Below, piece by piece: positions 8,080 to 16,314 of a DNA stretch of 64,000 bases. This DNA comes from JBBQXH01 sp963710975 (lineage in GTDB: Bacteria; Actinomycetota; Thermoleophilia; Gaiellales; Gaiellaceae). Under the pieces are notes generated by a model. The model searched no databases, was not told the DNA's origin, and was given only the letters and a program-made list of their open reading frames with translations. The DNA is taken from assembly GCA_963710975.1 (NCBI GenBank), contig CAVQCG010000004.1:1-64000 (forward strand), in the 5' to 3' direction. Made by a program: the position numbers and the translations under genes. Positions within the stretch are counted from its first letter, which is position 1; each line of letters begins with the position of its first letter.

Positions 8080-8801
8080 GCGCGCGCTGGCGGCCGGAGC
8101 TCGTCGACCTCTCGCACCCGTTGACGGAGGAGACGGGGGTGAGGATGTTCGGCGACCTCGCGAGCGACGACTACAACCGCGTCGACATCACCTACCTCGC
8201 CACCTGGGAGACGGCCAACGGGATGATTGCCCGCTTCTCGATGTTCGACCACCTCGGCACGCACGTCGACGCGCCGAACCACACGAACGAGGACGGCTAC
8301 GCCCTGGAGGAGGTCGACATCTCCCGCCTGGTCGGCGAGGCGGTCGTCCTGGATCTCTACCGAGGTGATGTCGATTACGGGTACACGGTGGATGACCTCG
8401 CCGGGGCCGTACCAACGATCGAATCGGGCGACATCGTTCTCATCCACTCGGGCTTCAAACCGGTCGCGCGAAGAGAAGATCGCACGAAGCAGACATACCT
8501 GACCGTCGAGGCGGCCGAGTGGCTTGTCGACCGCGGAGTCCGTGCGGTGGGCTGCGAGCCGGCCGGCATCGAGCATCTTCCCGACGCCTACTTCGTGCAT
8601 CGCTGGTACGCGAAAGACACGCCCAACCCGCCCTCCTGGCCAGCGCATCGCGTCTTGCTCGGCAACGACGTGTACATCATCGAGGGGCTCACGAACCTCG
8701 ATCGGCTCAAGGGTCAGCGCGTCAGGTTTGCGGCGCTCCCCCTCAACGTGCCGGGCCTGACCGGCTGCCCCGTCCGGGCAGTCGCGTGGGTCGATTCCTG
8801 A
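8076..8801 (+). CDS. Cyclase family metal-dependent hydrolase (kynurenine formamidase-like)
   Basis: A 241-residue cyclase-family enzyme. FDHLGTHVDAPNH contains the HxGTHxD zinc/manganese-binding motif; DIVLIHSGF and GVRAVGCEPAGIEHLPD are the other conserved blocks. Relatives hydrolyse N-formylkynurenine, isatin or cyclic amides and esters. The ATGA overlap couples it to the C45 gene, and 12 bases separate it from the CoA-transferase pair, so the products probably act on one degradation route: amide hydrolysis, ring opening, then CoA activation. That route is inference. Confidence 0.85.
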   Translation: MSARWRPELVDLSHPLTEETGVRMFGDLASDDYNRVDITYLATWETANGMIARFSMFDHLGTHVDAPNHTNEDGYALEEVDISRLVGEAVVLDLYRGDVDYGYTVDDLAGAVPTIESGDIVLIHSGFKPVARREDRTKQTYLTVEAAEWLVDRGVRAVGCEPAGIEHLPDAYFVHRWYAKDTPNPPSWPAHRVLLGNDVYIIEGLTNLDRLKGQRVRFAALPLNVPGLTGCPVRAVAWVDS

Positions 8802-8813
8802 TCGATCGCAGCC

Positions 8814-9641
8814 ATGGTCCGGCGGAGCGCTGACGAGCTCGTCGAAGACATCGCGCCGGGAATGCTCGTCGCGATCCCGCGCGACTACTCAGGGGTTTCG
8901 ATGGCGGCGACACGTGCCATCGTCGCCCGCCGGACCCGAGGGCTTCGACTGCTGGCGGTTCCGACCTCCGGGATCCAGACCGACGTGCTGATCGGCGCGG
9001 GTTGCGTCGCCGAGCTCGAGGCGGCGGCGGTGAGTCTCGGGGAGCTTGGGGCGGGCCCGAGGTTCGTCGACGCGATCACAGGACGGACGATCCGCATGCA
9101 TGACACGACGTGTCCCGCAGTGCACGCTGCGCTGCAGGCCGCAGAGAAGGGGATCCCGTTCATACCGTTGCGCGGGCTCATCGGCAGCGACGTCCTCGCG
9201 CACCGTGACGACTGGAAGCTGGAGCAGAACCCGTTCGCCGAGAGCGAGGATCCGATCGTGCTCCTCCCGGCGATCCGGCCCGATGTCGCGCTCTTCCACG
9301 CTCCGAGGGCCGATCGCAGCGGCAACGTGTGGATCGGGCGTTGCCGCGAGCTTGCGACCATGGCGCATGCGGCGGCACGGACGCTCGTGACCGTCGAGGA
9401 GATCGTGGACGACGACCTGCTCGCCGACGAGGCGACCGCTGCCGGCGCGCTTCCGGCGATGTACGTCACCGGCATCGCCGTGGCGGAGCGCGGCGCCTGG
9501 CCGCTCGGCTGCCAGGATCTGTACGAGCCCGACGACGAGGAGCTCGGCCGCTACGCCGAGGCGGCTCGAACGGAGGAGGGCTTCGCCGAGTGGCTGGCAG
9601 CCTTCCTCGCGAGTCCCGTCGGAGCAGTCGACCACACGTGA
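8814..9641 (+). CDS. CoA-transferase subunit A (glutaconate/3-oxoacid type)
   Basis: A 275-residue family I CoA-transferase alpha-type subunit. It keeps the order of the family: SADELVEDIAPGMLVAI at the N-terminus, AGPRFVDAITGRTI, PFIPLRGLIGSDVL and DVALFHAPRADRSGNVWIG. It resembles subunit A of glutaconate CoA-transferase more than the acetate enzymes. Its stop overlaps the start of subunit B (GTGA), as expected for a heteromeric enzyme. It moves CoA between short acyl or dicarboxylic acids; specificity cannot be read from the sequence. Confidence 0.85.
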   Translation: MVRRSADELVEDIAPGMLVAIPRDYSGVSMAATRAIVARRTRGLRLLAVPTSGIQTDVLIGAGCVAELEAAAVSLGELGAGPRFVDAITGRTIRMHDTTCPAVHAALQAAEKGIPFIPLRGLIGSDVLAHRDDWKLEQNPFAESEDPIVLLPAIRPDVALFHAPRADRSGNVWIGRCRELATMAHAAARTLVTVEEIVDDDLLADEATAAGALPAMYVTGIAVAERGAWPLGCQDLYEPDDEELGRYAEAARTEEGFAEWLAAFLASPVGAVDHT

Positions 9642-10369
9642 GCGCGACTGCCGACGCCCTCAGGCGGGAGTCGATGATCGCGGCCATCCTGCGTCGGCTC
9701 GAGGGTTGCCGCACGATCGCCGTCGGCGCCTCCTCGCCGATCCCGGCCGCTGCGGCGCTGCTCGCCCGCGCGAACTGGGACGCGCGCGTCCTGATGCTGG
9801 GAAACCGCGAGCTCGACTGCTTCACCGACGGGGGTCGGGAGCTCTTCGACTTCGCCGCGCAGGGCCGGATCGACGCGTTCTTCCTCTCGGGCGGACAGAT
9901 CGACGGGAAGGCGAACGTCAACCTGCTCGGCACCGGCCACTATCCCGACCTCGTCCAGCGGTTCCCCGGCTCCTTCGGCTCCACCTACCTGTACTTCCTC
10001 GTGCCGCGCGTGATCCTGTTCCGTGAGGAGCATTCCCCGCGCACGACACCGGAGCGGGTCGACGTGATCAGCGCTCCGGGGACGAGCCCACCCGGCGTCT
10101 ACCGTCCCGGCGGCCCGGCTGCGCTGGTGACCGGCCGGGCGGTGTTCGGCTTCGACCGCACGCGCGGGCGGTTCGCCATCGAATCCGTGCACGGCGGGGA
10201 AACCCCCGAGACCGTGCGCGAGGCGACGGGCTTCGCCTACGACGAGTCGCCAACCGTGCCGATGACACCGCCCTTGTCAGCCGACGATCGCCTGAAGCTG
10301 CACGGGTCGGTCGCGGACGAGCTGGGGCAGACGTACCCTCGATTCGCCGCGATGCTCGCAGCCGCATAG
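9638..10369 (+). CDS. CoA-transferase subunit B (glutaconate/3-oxoacid type)
   Basis: A 243-residue beta-type subunit starting at GTG 9638 inside the stop of subunit A. AVGASSPIPAAAALLARA, FFLSGGQIDGKANVNLLGTG and VYRPGGPAALVTGRAVFGFD are conserved subunit B blocks. The catalytic glutamate of family I enzymes is not obvious at its usual place, as in several glutaconate-type relatives. Together with subunit A it forms one enzyme. Its TAG stop is the first half of the TAGGCT hexamer that appears to drive the next gene. Confidence 0.8.
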   Translation: MSATADALRRESMIAAILRRLEGCRTIAVGASSPIPAAAALLARANWDARVLMLGNRELDCFTDGGRELFDFAAQGRIDAFFLSGGQIDGKANVNLLGTGHYPDLVQRFPGSFGSTYLYFLVPRVILFREEHSPRTTPERVDVISAPGTSPPGVYRPGGPAALVTGRAVFGFDRTRGRFAIESVHGGETPETVREATGFAYDESPTVPMTPPLSADDRLKLHGSVADELGQTYPRFAAMLAAA

Positions 10370-10372
10370 GCT
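10367..10372 (+). promoter_or_regulatory. -10 hexamer TAGGCT overlapping the upstream stop codon
   Basis: TAGGCT uses the stop codon of CoA-transferase subunit B as its first three bases and lies 11 bases before ATG 10384; no ribosome binding site intervenes. This would give the CaiB gene its own leaderless or near-leaderless transcript inside the run. Confidence 0.45.
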
Positions 10373-10383
10373 GGCAACTGGCC

Positions 10384-11601
10384 ATGGACGAGTCCTCGAC
10401 CCCGAACACGGGCGCGCTCGCCGGTATCCGCGTGATCGACCTGACGCGCGTGCTCGGCGGGCCGTACGGCACCCAGATCCTGGCCGACCACGGCGCCGAC
10501 GTCGTCAAGATCGAGCCGCCACAGGGCGACGAAGTGAGGGATTGGGGCCCGCCGTTCCGCGACGGGACAGCCTCGTACTTCGTCGGAATCAACCGCAACA
10601 AGCGGATGATCGCCCTCGACCTCGGGCAGGTCGCCGGACGGGAGGTTCTGCTGCGGCTGCTCGAGACGGCCGACGTGATGATCCACAACTACAAGAGCGG
10701 CGCCCTCGAGAAGTGGGGCATCGGCTTCGAGGACGTCCTTCGAGACCGCTTTCCCCGGCTCGTCTACTGCCACGTGACCGGCTACGGGTCCGACGGGCCG
10801 CTCGGCGGCCTTCCCGGGTATGACTCGGCGGTCCAGGCGACCGCCGGGATGATGAGCATCAACGGCCCGCCGGAAACCGGCCCGCTCCGCATCGCCGTGC
10901 CGATCGTCGATCTCGGAATGGGCCTGAACGCAGTGATCGGAATCCTGCTCGCGCTGCTCCACCGCGACCGGACCGGGACCGGCCAGGCTGTCGACGTCTC
11001 GCTCTACGACGCCGCGGTGAGCCTGCTGCACCCGCAGGCGGCGAACTACCTGATGTCCGGCGATGTTCCCGAGGCCACCGGGAACGCCCATCCGAACATC
11101 AGCCCCTACGATCGATTCGACACGGGAACGAAGCCGATCTTCCTCGCTGTCGGCAACGACCGCCAGTTCCGCACGATGTGCGACGTCATGGGGGTCCCCG
11201 GCCTCGCGGACGATCCTCGCTTCGTCGTCAATGCATCGAGGGTCGTCAACCGGGATGCGCTTCGCGCCGAGCTCGAGGTTCTGTTTCAGGGTCGGGACGG
11301 AGAGCAGCTTGCGGACGAGCTGATCCGAAGTGGCGTGCCGGCCGGTGCGGTGCTCGACGTCGCCGAGGTGCTGGAGAGCGAGCACACGCGCCATCGCGAG
11401 CTCGTGGTCGAAGACGGTCCCTACCGCGGGACCGGATTCCCGGTGAAGCTCTCCGACTCGGCGGCCCAGTTGCGGTGGGGGCCCCGACCATTCAACGCCG
11501 ACGGCCCGAGCGTGCTGCTCGAAGCGGGTTACTCCGACGAGGAGGTCGAGGCGCTCCAGGCGGCCGGGGTCTTACCGGCCGAGCGTCGCCGTTCCGGCTG
11601 A
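10384..11601 (+). CDS. CaiB/BaiF family (type III) CoA-transferase
   Basis: A 405-residue type III CoA-transferase, an intertwined dimer that moves CoA between acyl carboxylates, as in formyl-CoA:oxalate or carnitine CoA-transferase. GIRVIDLTRVLGGPYGTQIL at the N-terminus, HVTGYGSDGPLGGLPGYDSAVQA with the probable catalytic Asp, and HPNISPYDRFDTGT are hallmarks. It is a second, unrelated CoA-transferase beside the family I pair, hinting at acid activation and CoA recycling in one pathway. The 3' end overlaps the convergent monooxygenase gene by 73 bases. Confidence 0.88.
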   Translation: MDESSTPNTGALAGIRVIDLTRVLGGPYGTQILADHGADVVKIEPPQGDEVRDWGPPFRDGTASYFVGINRNKRMIALDLGQVAGREVLLRLLETADVMIHNYKSGALEKWGIGFEDVLRDRFPRLVYCHVTGYGSDGPLGGLPGYDSAVQATAGMMSINGPPETGPLRIAVPIVDLGMGLNAVIGILLALLHRDRTGTGQAVDVSLYDAAVSLLHPQAANYLMSGDVPEATGNAHPNISPYDRFDTGTKPIFLAVGNDRQFRTMCDVMGVPGLADDPRFVVNASRVVNRDALRAELEVLFQGRDGEQLADELIRSGVPAGAVLDVAEVLESEHTRHRELVVEDGPYRGTGFPVKLSDSAAQLRWGPRPFNADGPSVLLEAGYSDEEVEALQAAGVLPAERRRSG

Positions 11602-12614
11602 GCCTCGCCCGAGAGGCCGAACGCCTCTGCGACCAGCTCGTACGAGCGCCGCCGCGCGCCGTGGTCGTACGTGATGGTCACGAGCATCACCTCGCCGGCA
11701 CCGTACTCCTCGGCGATCTGCTCGAGCTCGCGCCTGACGGTCGCGGGAGAGCCGACGACGGCGCGGCGTTCTTCGGGTGCCAGCGTTGGCGCTCCGTGTG
11801 CGGCGAGGAAGTGCAGCGCCCGCTCGACGGGCGGGACGGGGATCAGCTGCCCGCGGCGGAGCAGCGTGATCGCCATCCGGACGCTGGCTGCCAGCGTCTC
11901 GGCCTCCTCGTCCGATGCAGCGCACACGACCGTGACGGCTACCGCAACCTGCGCTTCCCGTAGATCCTCGGACGGGGTGAAGCGCTCACGGTAGAGCGCG
12001 GTCTTCTCGGCCCCGGCCGGGTTGATGAAATCGGCGAAGGTGTACGGCAGGCCGAGATCGGCGGCCCAGATCGCGCTCTGGAGCGACGACCCGAGGAGCC
12101 ACACCTCAGGTGTCTCCGGAAGCCCTGGGAGCGCCGCCGCCAGCCGGGCGAATGGATGCCGCGCCGGGAAGTCGTTGCCGAGGTACGCGAGCAGCTCGGC
12201 GAGCTGCTCGGGGAAGTCGTCAGGTGAGGGCTCACGGCGGTCTCGCTGGAGGGCGAACATCGTCTGTGGGTCGGTGCCGGGTGCCCTGCCGATGCCGAGA
12301 TCGATCCGGCCGGGGTAGAGGCCGCTGAGCACGCTGAACGTCTCGGCCACCTTCAGGGGGCTGTAGTGGGGCAGCATCACGCCGCCGCTTCCGACCCGCA
12401 GCCGCGTCGTGGCCGAACCTATCGCGGCGATCAGGACCTCGGGACTGGGCCCGGCGAGCATCGGCGTCGCGTGGTGCTCGGCTACCCAGTAGCGGTGATA
12501 GCCGAGCTCGTCGGCCAGTCGTGCGAGGTCGATCGTGTTCGCGAGCGCCTCGGGGCCCGTCGAGCCCTCGGAGATGGGCGACTGGTCGAGGATGCTGATC
12601 AGCAGGTCGCTCAC
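11529..12614 (-). CDS. Luciferase-like flavin monooxygenase (LLM, MsnO8 type)
   Basis: A 361-residue bacterial-luciferase-fold protein. SILDQSPISEG at the N-terminus, YHRYWVAEHHATPMLAGPSP and the later GIGRAPGTD are diagnostic of the MsnO8/YwcH-like LLM group, which uses FMNH2 or F420H2 with oxygen. The C-terminal 25 residues (after LSGEAQPERR) extend into the convergent CaiB gene and look non-conserved, so the true fold ends near residue 335. Divergent in direction from the catabolic run, so co-regulation is not shown. Confidence 0.85.
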   Translation of the reverse strand: MSDLLISILDQSPISEGSTGPEALANTIDLARLADELGYHRYWVAEHHATPMLAGPSPEVLIAAIGSATTRLRVGSGGVMLPHYSPLKVAETFSVLSGLYPGRIDLGIGRAPGTDPQTMFALQRDRREPSPDDFPEQLAELLAYLGNDFPARHPFARLAAALPGLPETPEVWLLGSSLQSAIWAADLGLPYTFADFINPAGAEKTALYRERFTPSEDLREAQVAVAVTVVCAASDEEAETLAASVRMAITLLRRGQLIPVPPVERALHFLAAHGAPTLAPEERRAVVGSPATVRRELEQIAEEYGAGEVMLVTITYDHGARRRSYELVAEAFGLSGEAQPERRRSAGKTPAAWSASTSSSE

Positions 12615-12654
12615 GACTGTGCCTCAGGGTAGTCGTCGAGATGGCCCAGCCGCG

Positions 12655-12760
12655 CTACTGGTAGCGCAGCGCCTCGGCCGGCTGGATCCGGGACGCGCGG
12701 AGGGCTGGCGCGAGCGTCGCCGCCATTGCGACCGCGTAGACGACGATCCTCGCTTTCGGC
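12655..12760 (-). pseudogene. 3' remnant of an ABC transporter permease (MacB/FtsX type)
   Basis: Minus-strand codons read VVYAVAMAATLAPALRASRI then QPAEALRYQ and a TAG at 12655. PALRASRIxPAEALRY is the standard C-terminus of MacB/FtsX-family permeases. Nothing upstream belongs to the gene: the antiporter's 3' end starts 24 bases away. Only about 30 codons of a gene of several hundred remain, so this is a deletion scar. Confidence 0.7.
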
Positions 12761-12783
12761 GAATTACGGATCCGACGCTGTCG

Positions 12784-14001
12784 CTACGCGGCCGGCACTG
12801 CGTGCGTCGACCTCACGGGCTGCTTCGTCTTTCGCTTGAGCAGCGCGAGGGACGTCGCCGGGAGGACGATCACGGAGAGGAGGCCGGCCGCGACGAGGGC
12901 TGCGGCCGTCCCCTCGGAGACGATCCCCACGTCGACGCCGATGGTCGTCGCGACGACGATGAACGAGATCGACGTCGCCTGCAGGAGCGCGCCCGGCAGC
13001 ACGCGGTCACGCCCGATCAGCTTCCGGTAGAGGAGCGTGGGGAGGCCGCGGGCGAGCAGGAGCGCGGTAAGGAAGATCGGCACCATGGCAAGCGTCGACC
13101 CGCTCGCGAACAGCGCTTCGCCGTCGAAGCGCAGCCCGCTCGCGACCCAGAAGAACGGGATGAAGACGCCGAAGCCGACGGCCTCGAGCTTGTGGTGGAA
13201 GCCGCCGTGGGTCATCGCCTTGTCCTCGTCGGTCAGCTTGAGGATCGCGCCGGCGAGAAACGCGCCGAGGATCGCCTCGAGCCCGAGGGTGCTCGCCGCG
13301 ACGACGAAGATGGCCATGAGCAGGAACGCGCCGCGAACGCGGATCTGGGCGCTCGTGTCCATCAGCTGGAAGAGCGCCGCCGACACACGATGCACGTGCT
13401 CGAACCCGATGATCACGAGGCCGACGACGAGGACGAGCAGCAGGAACCCGCCGAAGAGGAGGAAGCGGCTGCCGAATCCGCCCTCGGACTCGCCGAAGAA
13501 GAGCGAGAGCAGGACGACGGTTGCGACCTCTGCGATCGAGGCGCTGGCGATGACGACCTTGCCGAACGACGTGCCCGAGACGCCTGCGTCGAGCAGGATC
13601 GGGATGATGACGCCGAGCCCCGTCGCGGAGAGGACGATGGCGATCAGGAACGGTGCGTCGATCAGGCCCGCGCCGTTCAGTCCGTAGCCGATCGCGAGCG
13701 CGATTCCGAACGACGCGAGCCAGCCGATCACGGTCAGCTTCAGCACGCGCCCACGGAGGTTGTCGAAGTCGATCTCGAGGCCGGCGATCAGGAGCAGGAA
13801 GGCGACACCGAGGAGGGCCATCACCTGCACGGCCGTATCGACCTCGGCCCAACCGAGCACCTGAGGCCCGATGACGATCCCGACGATCAACTCGACGACG
13901 AGGGATGGGATGCGGAGTCGCGGGACGAGCCCGAGCACGAGCGGCGTTCCGAATGCGACGGCCGCGACGATGGCCAGGTTCGTGAACGTGACGGCGGGCA
14001 T
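12784..14001 (-). CDS. Monovalent cation:proton antiporter, CPA2 (KefB/NapA-like)
   Basis: A 405-residue membrane protein with about 12 predicted helices and no regulatory C-terminal nucleotide-binding domain. Features: FGTPLVLGLVPRLRIPSLVV, ELIVGIVIGPQVLG, LLLIAGLEIDFDNLRG and LGLEAILGAFLAGAIL, all standard for CPA2 exchangers. ATG 14001 fits the family N-terminus; an upstream in-frame ATG would add about 25 non-conserved residues and I rejected it. Function: exchange of Na+ or K+ for H+ across the cytoplasmic membrane. Divergent from gnd with about 130 bases between them. Confidence 0.85.
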   Translation of the reverse strand: MPAVTFTNLAIVAAVAFGTPLVLGLVPRLRIPSLVVELIVGIVIGPQVLGWAEVDTAVQVMALLGVAFLLLIAGLEIDFDNLRGRVLKLTVIGWLASFGIALAIGYGLNGAGLIDAPFLIAIVLSATGLGVIIPILLDAGVSGTSFGKVVIASASIAEVATVVLLSLFFGESEGGFGSRFLLFGGFLLLVLVVGLVIIGFEHVHRVSAALFQLMDTSAQIRVRGAFLLMAIFVVAASTLGLEAILGAFLAGAILKLTDEDKAMTHGGFHHKLEAVGFGVFIPFFWVASGLRFDGEALFASGSTLAMVPIFLTALLLARGLPTLLYRKLIGRDRVLPGALLQATSISFIVVATTIGVDVGIVSEGTAAALVAAGLLSVIVLPATSLALLKRKTKQPVRSTHAVPAA

Positions 14002-14130
14002 GCTTGTCGGTCTCGGCACTGCCCCGGTCGTTACGGAACGGAGCCACTCGTAACGTTCGCCGGCCACCTCGGACATCACCTGCAGCCCGCCGCTGCCTGA
14101 CGGCCTGACAGAGGAAATGGAGGAACGGCA

Positions 14131-15147
14131 ATGCAACTCGGAATGATCGGACTCGGACGGATGGGGGCGAACCTCGTCCGCCGGCTCATGCGAGACGGCC
14201 ACGACTGCGTCGTCTTCGACGTCAACGCGCACTCGGTCGCTCAGCTCGAGAGCGAGGGCGCGACCGGGGCGACGTCGCTCGAGGACTTCGTCGCGAAGCT
14301 CGAGACTCCCCGCGCCGCCTGGATCATGGTGCCGGCCGGCTACGTGCAGGGCACCGTCGACGAGCTCGCGGAGCTGATGGAGGCTGGTGACATCGTCATC
14401 GACGGCGGCAACAGCTTCTACCGCGACGACATCGATCGCGCCACGCAGCTCGAGCCGCGTGGCATCCACTACCTCGACGTCGGGACGAGCGGTGGAGTGT
14501 TCGGGCTCGAGCGCGGCTTCTGCCTGATGATCGGCGGCGAGAAGAAGGTCGTGAAGCACCTCGACCCGATCTTCGCCACGATCGGCCCGGGGATCGACGG
14601 CGCGCCGCGCACGCCGAGCCGGAACGGCAAGGTCTCGACGGCCGAGCAGGGCTACCTGCACTGCGGCCCGAACGGCGCCGGGCACTTCGTGAAGATGGTG
14701 CACAACGGCATCGAGTACGGCCTGATGGCGGCGTACGCCGAGGGCCTGAACATCCTCAAGCACGCGAACGCCGGGAAGGCAGGGCACGAGGTCGACGCCG
14801 AGACGGCGCCGCTTCGCGAGCCGGAGTACTACCAGTACGACCTCGACATCGGCGACATCGCCGAGGTCTGGCGGCGCGGCTCGGTCGTCGCCTCGTGGCT
14901 GCTCGACCTCACGGCGGACGCACTCGCCCAGTCACCGACGCTCGAGGGGTTCAGCGGACGGGTCTCCGACTCGGGTGAGGGCCGCTGGACGATCAACGCG
15001 GCCGTCGACGTCGGGACTCCGGCTCCCGTCCTCTCGGCGGCGCTCTACGACCGGTTCGCCTCACGTGGCGAGTCGCTCTTCGAGGATCAGATCCTGTCTG
15101 CGATGCGGTCCGAGTTCGGTGGCCATGCGGAGAAGACCGCTGCGTGA
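14131..15147 (+). CDS. gnd: 6-phosphogluconate dehydrogenase, decarboxylating (short form)
   Basis: 338 residues, matching the short YqeC/GntZ-type enzyme rather than the 470-residue form. GMIGLGRMGANLVRRL is the dinucleotide fold, DIVIDGGNSFYRDD and YLDVGTSGGVFGLERGFCLM line the active site, and HCGPNGAGHFVKMVHNGIEY carries the catalytic lysine and substrate-binding residues. It oxidises 6-phosphogluconate to ribulose 5-phosphate. AGGAAC precedes the ATG. With glk, rpiA and zwf nearby it completes most of an oxidative pentose phosphate block; only the lactonase is missing. Confidence 0.93.
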   Translation: MQLGMIGLGRMGANLVRRLMRDGHDCVVFDVNAHSVAQLESEGATGATSLEDFVAKLETPRAAWIMVPAGYVQGTVDELAELMEAGDIVIDGGNSFYRDDIDRATQLEPRGIHYLDVGTSGGVFGLERGFCLMIGGEKKVVKHLDPIFATIGPGIDGAPRTPSRNGKVSTAEQGYLHCGPNGAGHFVKMVHNGIEYGLMAAYAEGLNILKHANAGKAGHEVDAETAPLREPEYYQYDLDIGDIAEVWRRGSVVASWLLDLTADALAQSPTLEGFSGRVSDSGEGRWTINAAVDVGTPAPVLSAALYDRFASRGESLFEDQILSAMRSEFGGHAEKTAA

Positions 15148-15162
15148 CGGGTGACTGAGCTT

Positions 15163-15333
15163 CTAGAGGCTTGATGCGAAATGACCGCACGTCTGGATGG
15201 GGGCCTGCACGCGGCGGATCGCGGCCGCCTCGATCGGCACCAAGGCCACCAGCCTTGCCACCGATCGAGTCATCCACGCTCCTTGGTGCAGGCGGCCCCC
15301 CAGACGCACGCCCATTTCACATCAAGCCTCTAG
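15163..15333. repeat. 171-bp near-palindrome, MITE-like
   Basis: The outer arms begin ctagaggcttgatg and end catcaagcctctag, a perfect 14-bp inverted repeat. Pairing continues inward with few mismatches (GAAATG, GTCTGG, GCCTGCAC on the left against their complements on the right). The centre is a second hairpin, tcgatcggcaccaaggc (15230) against gccttgccaccgatcga. There is no protein-coding signal. It could be a miniature inverted-repeat element, a large transcription terminator for gnd, or a structured RNA. The last three bases (TAG) start the TAGGCT hexamer ahead of the membrane protein gene. Confidence 0.8.
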
Positions 15334-15336
15334 GCT
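15331..15336 (+). promoter_or_regulatory. -10 hexamer TAGGCT at the edge of the palindrome
   Basis: TAGGCT followed by ccgcga and then ATC-GAG at 15343, the same layout as TAGGCT-ccgcggcc-GTG before folD. It overlaps the final three bases of the inverted repeat. If used, transcription would begin at an ATC codon in frame with the membrane protein. Confidence 0.4.
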
Positions 15337-15411
15337 CCGCGAATCGAGGCCTGGTTCGAGAACCTCTGGGACACGCTGACCACGGTCTCGCCGTGGGCGC
15401 TCGTCGGCGGC

Positions 15412-16314
15412 GTGATCCTGCAAACGGTCCAGACCACGATGGTCGGGATCGCGTACCTGGGGATCCTGCGTGCCGCGTACCCGCTGGCGATGATCAGGTG
15501 GCCGCCGATCATCGCCTGCTACGCGGCGTCCGTGGCGATGAACAGCGTGCTGCCGGCGAACATCGGGACGCTCGCGCTGCTCTTCATGTTCTTGATGATC
15601 ATCCCCGGCTCGACGTTCCCGGGCGTCGTCTCCGGCTACCTGGTACAGAAGATCTTCTACACGGTTGCCGGAACGGCGGTGTACCTCTACCTGTTCATCA
15701 GCGTTCCCGGGTCCTTCGACGTCAGCCTGGGCGGCCTCGCGGATCACAAGTGGCTCGCGCTCGGGATCGCGGCCGGGGTGATCGTCGGGATCGTGATCCT
15801 CGCCGTGATCTTCTGGCGCAAGGTCAAGCATCTCTGGAACCAGGCGAAGCAGGGCGCCGTCATCCTCAGCACGCCGTCGCGCTACGCAACGCGCGTCTTC
15901 GCCCCGCAGCTCGTCGGCTACCTGGCGAAGCTCGGCGTGATCGCGATCTTCCTCGCAGCCTACGGGATCCCGGTGACCGTGCACACGGTCTTCTCGGTGG
16001 TCGGCTCGAGCTCGATCGCGAACACGGTCTCGGTCACCCCGGGCGGAGTGGGCGTCAACCAGGCTGCGAACGTCGTCGCGCTGCAGAGCGTGACCGACAC
16101 GGCCACGGCCACGGCGTACTCCATCGGGCAGCAGGTGATCGTCACCGCCTGGAACATCATCCTGGCCGTGATCCTGATCAGCTGGGCATTCGGCTGGACC
16201 GGCGGGAAGCAGCTCGTGAAGGCGTCGTACGTTCAGGCCAAAGCCAAGGCGGCCGAGGAGAAGAAGGCGCGGCAGGAGAAGAAGGCCGCGAAGAAGGCCA
16301 AGGCAGCCTCGTGA
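15412..16314 (+). CDS. LPG-synthase-like integral membrane protein (UPF0104 type), start uncertain
   Basis: At least 300 residues with about seven hydrophobic helices. SVAMNSVLPANIGTLALLFM and the SVTPGGVGVNQAANVVAL stretch match the lysylphosphatidylglycerol-synthase transmembrane domain family (flippase-like, no soluble synthase domain). The tail is a Lys/Ala-rich cytoplasmic coil. The only canonical start is GTG 15412, but the frame is open back to 15334 and the residues before it (IEAWFENLWDTLTTVSPWAL) look like genuine protein. A leaderless start at ATC 15343 would include them. The gene is shorter at the N-terminus than the usual family length. It overlaps glk by GTGA. Confidence 0.7.
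   Translation: MILQTVQTTMVGIAYLGILRAAYPLAMIRWPPIIACYAASVAMNSVLPANIGTLALLFMFLMIIPGSTFPGVVSGYLVQKIFYTVAGTAVYLYLFISVPGSFDVSLGGLADHKWLALGIAAGVIVGIVILAVIFWRKVKHLWNQAKQGAVILSTPSRYATRVFAPQLVGYLAKLGVIAIFLAAYGIPVTVHTVFSVVGSSSIANTVSVTPGGVGVNQAANVVALQSVTDTATATAYSIGQQVIVTAWNIILAVILISWAFGWTGGKQLVKASYVQAKAKAAEEKKARQEKKAAKKAKAAS

Noticed and set aside
12535..14100. 521-codon plus-strand open frame, highly acidic and basic
   Set aside because: Antisense to the CPA2 antiporter; its Glu/Asp/Arg repeats mirror the transmembrane codons of that gene.
14002..14787. N-terminal extension of the antiporter upstream of ATG 14001
   Set aside because: The open frame continues antisense through gnd but is Arg/Asp-rich and not membrane-like; the family N-terminus matches ATG 14001.
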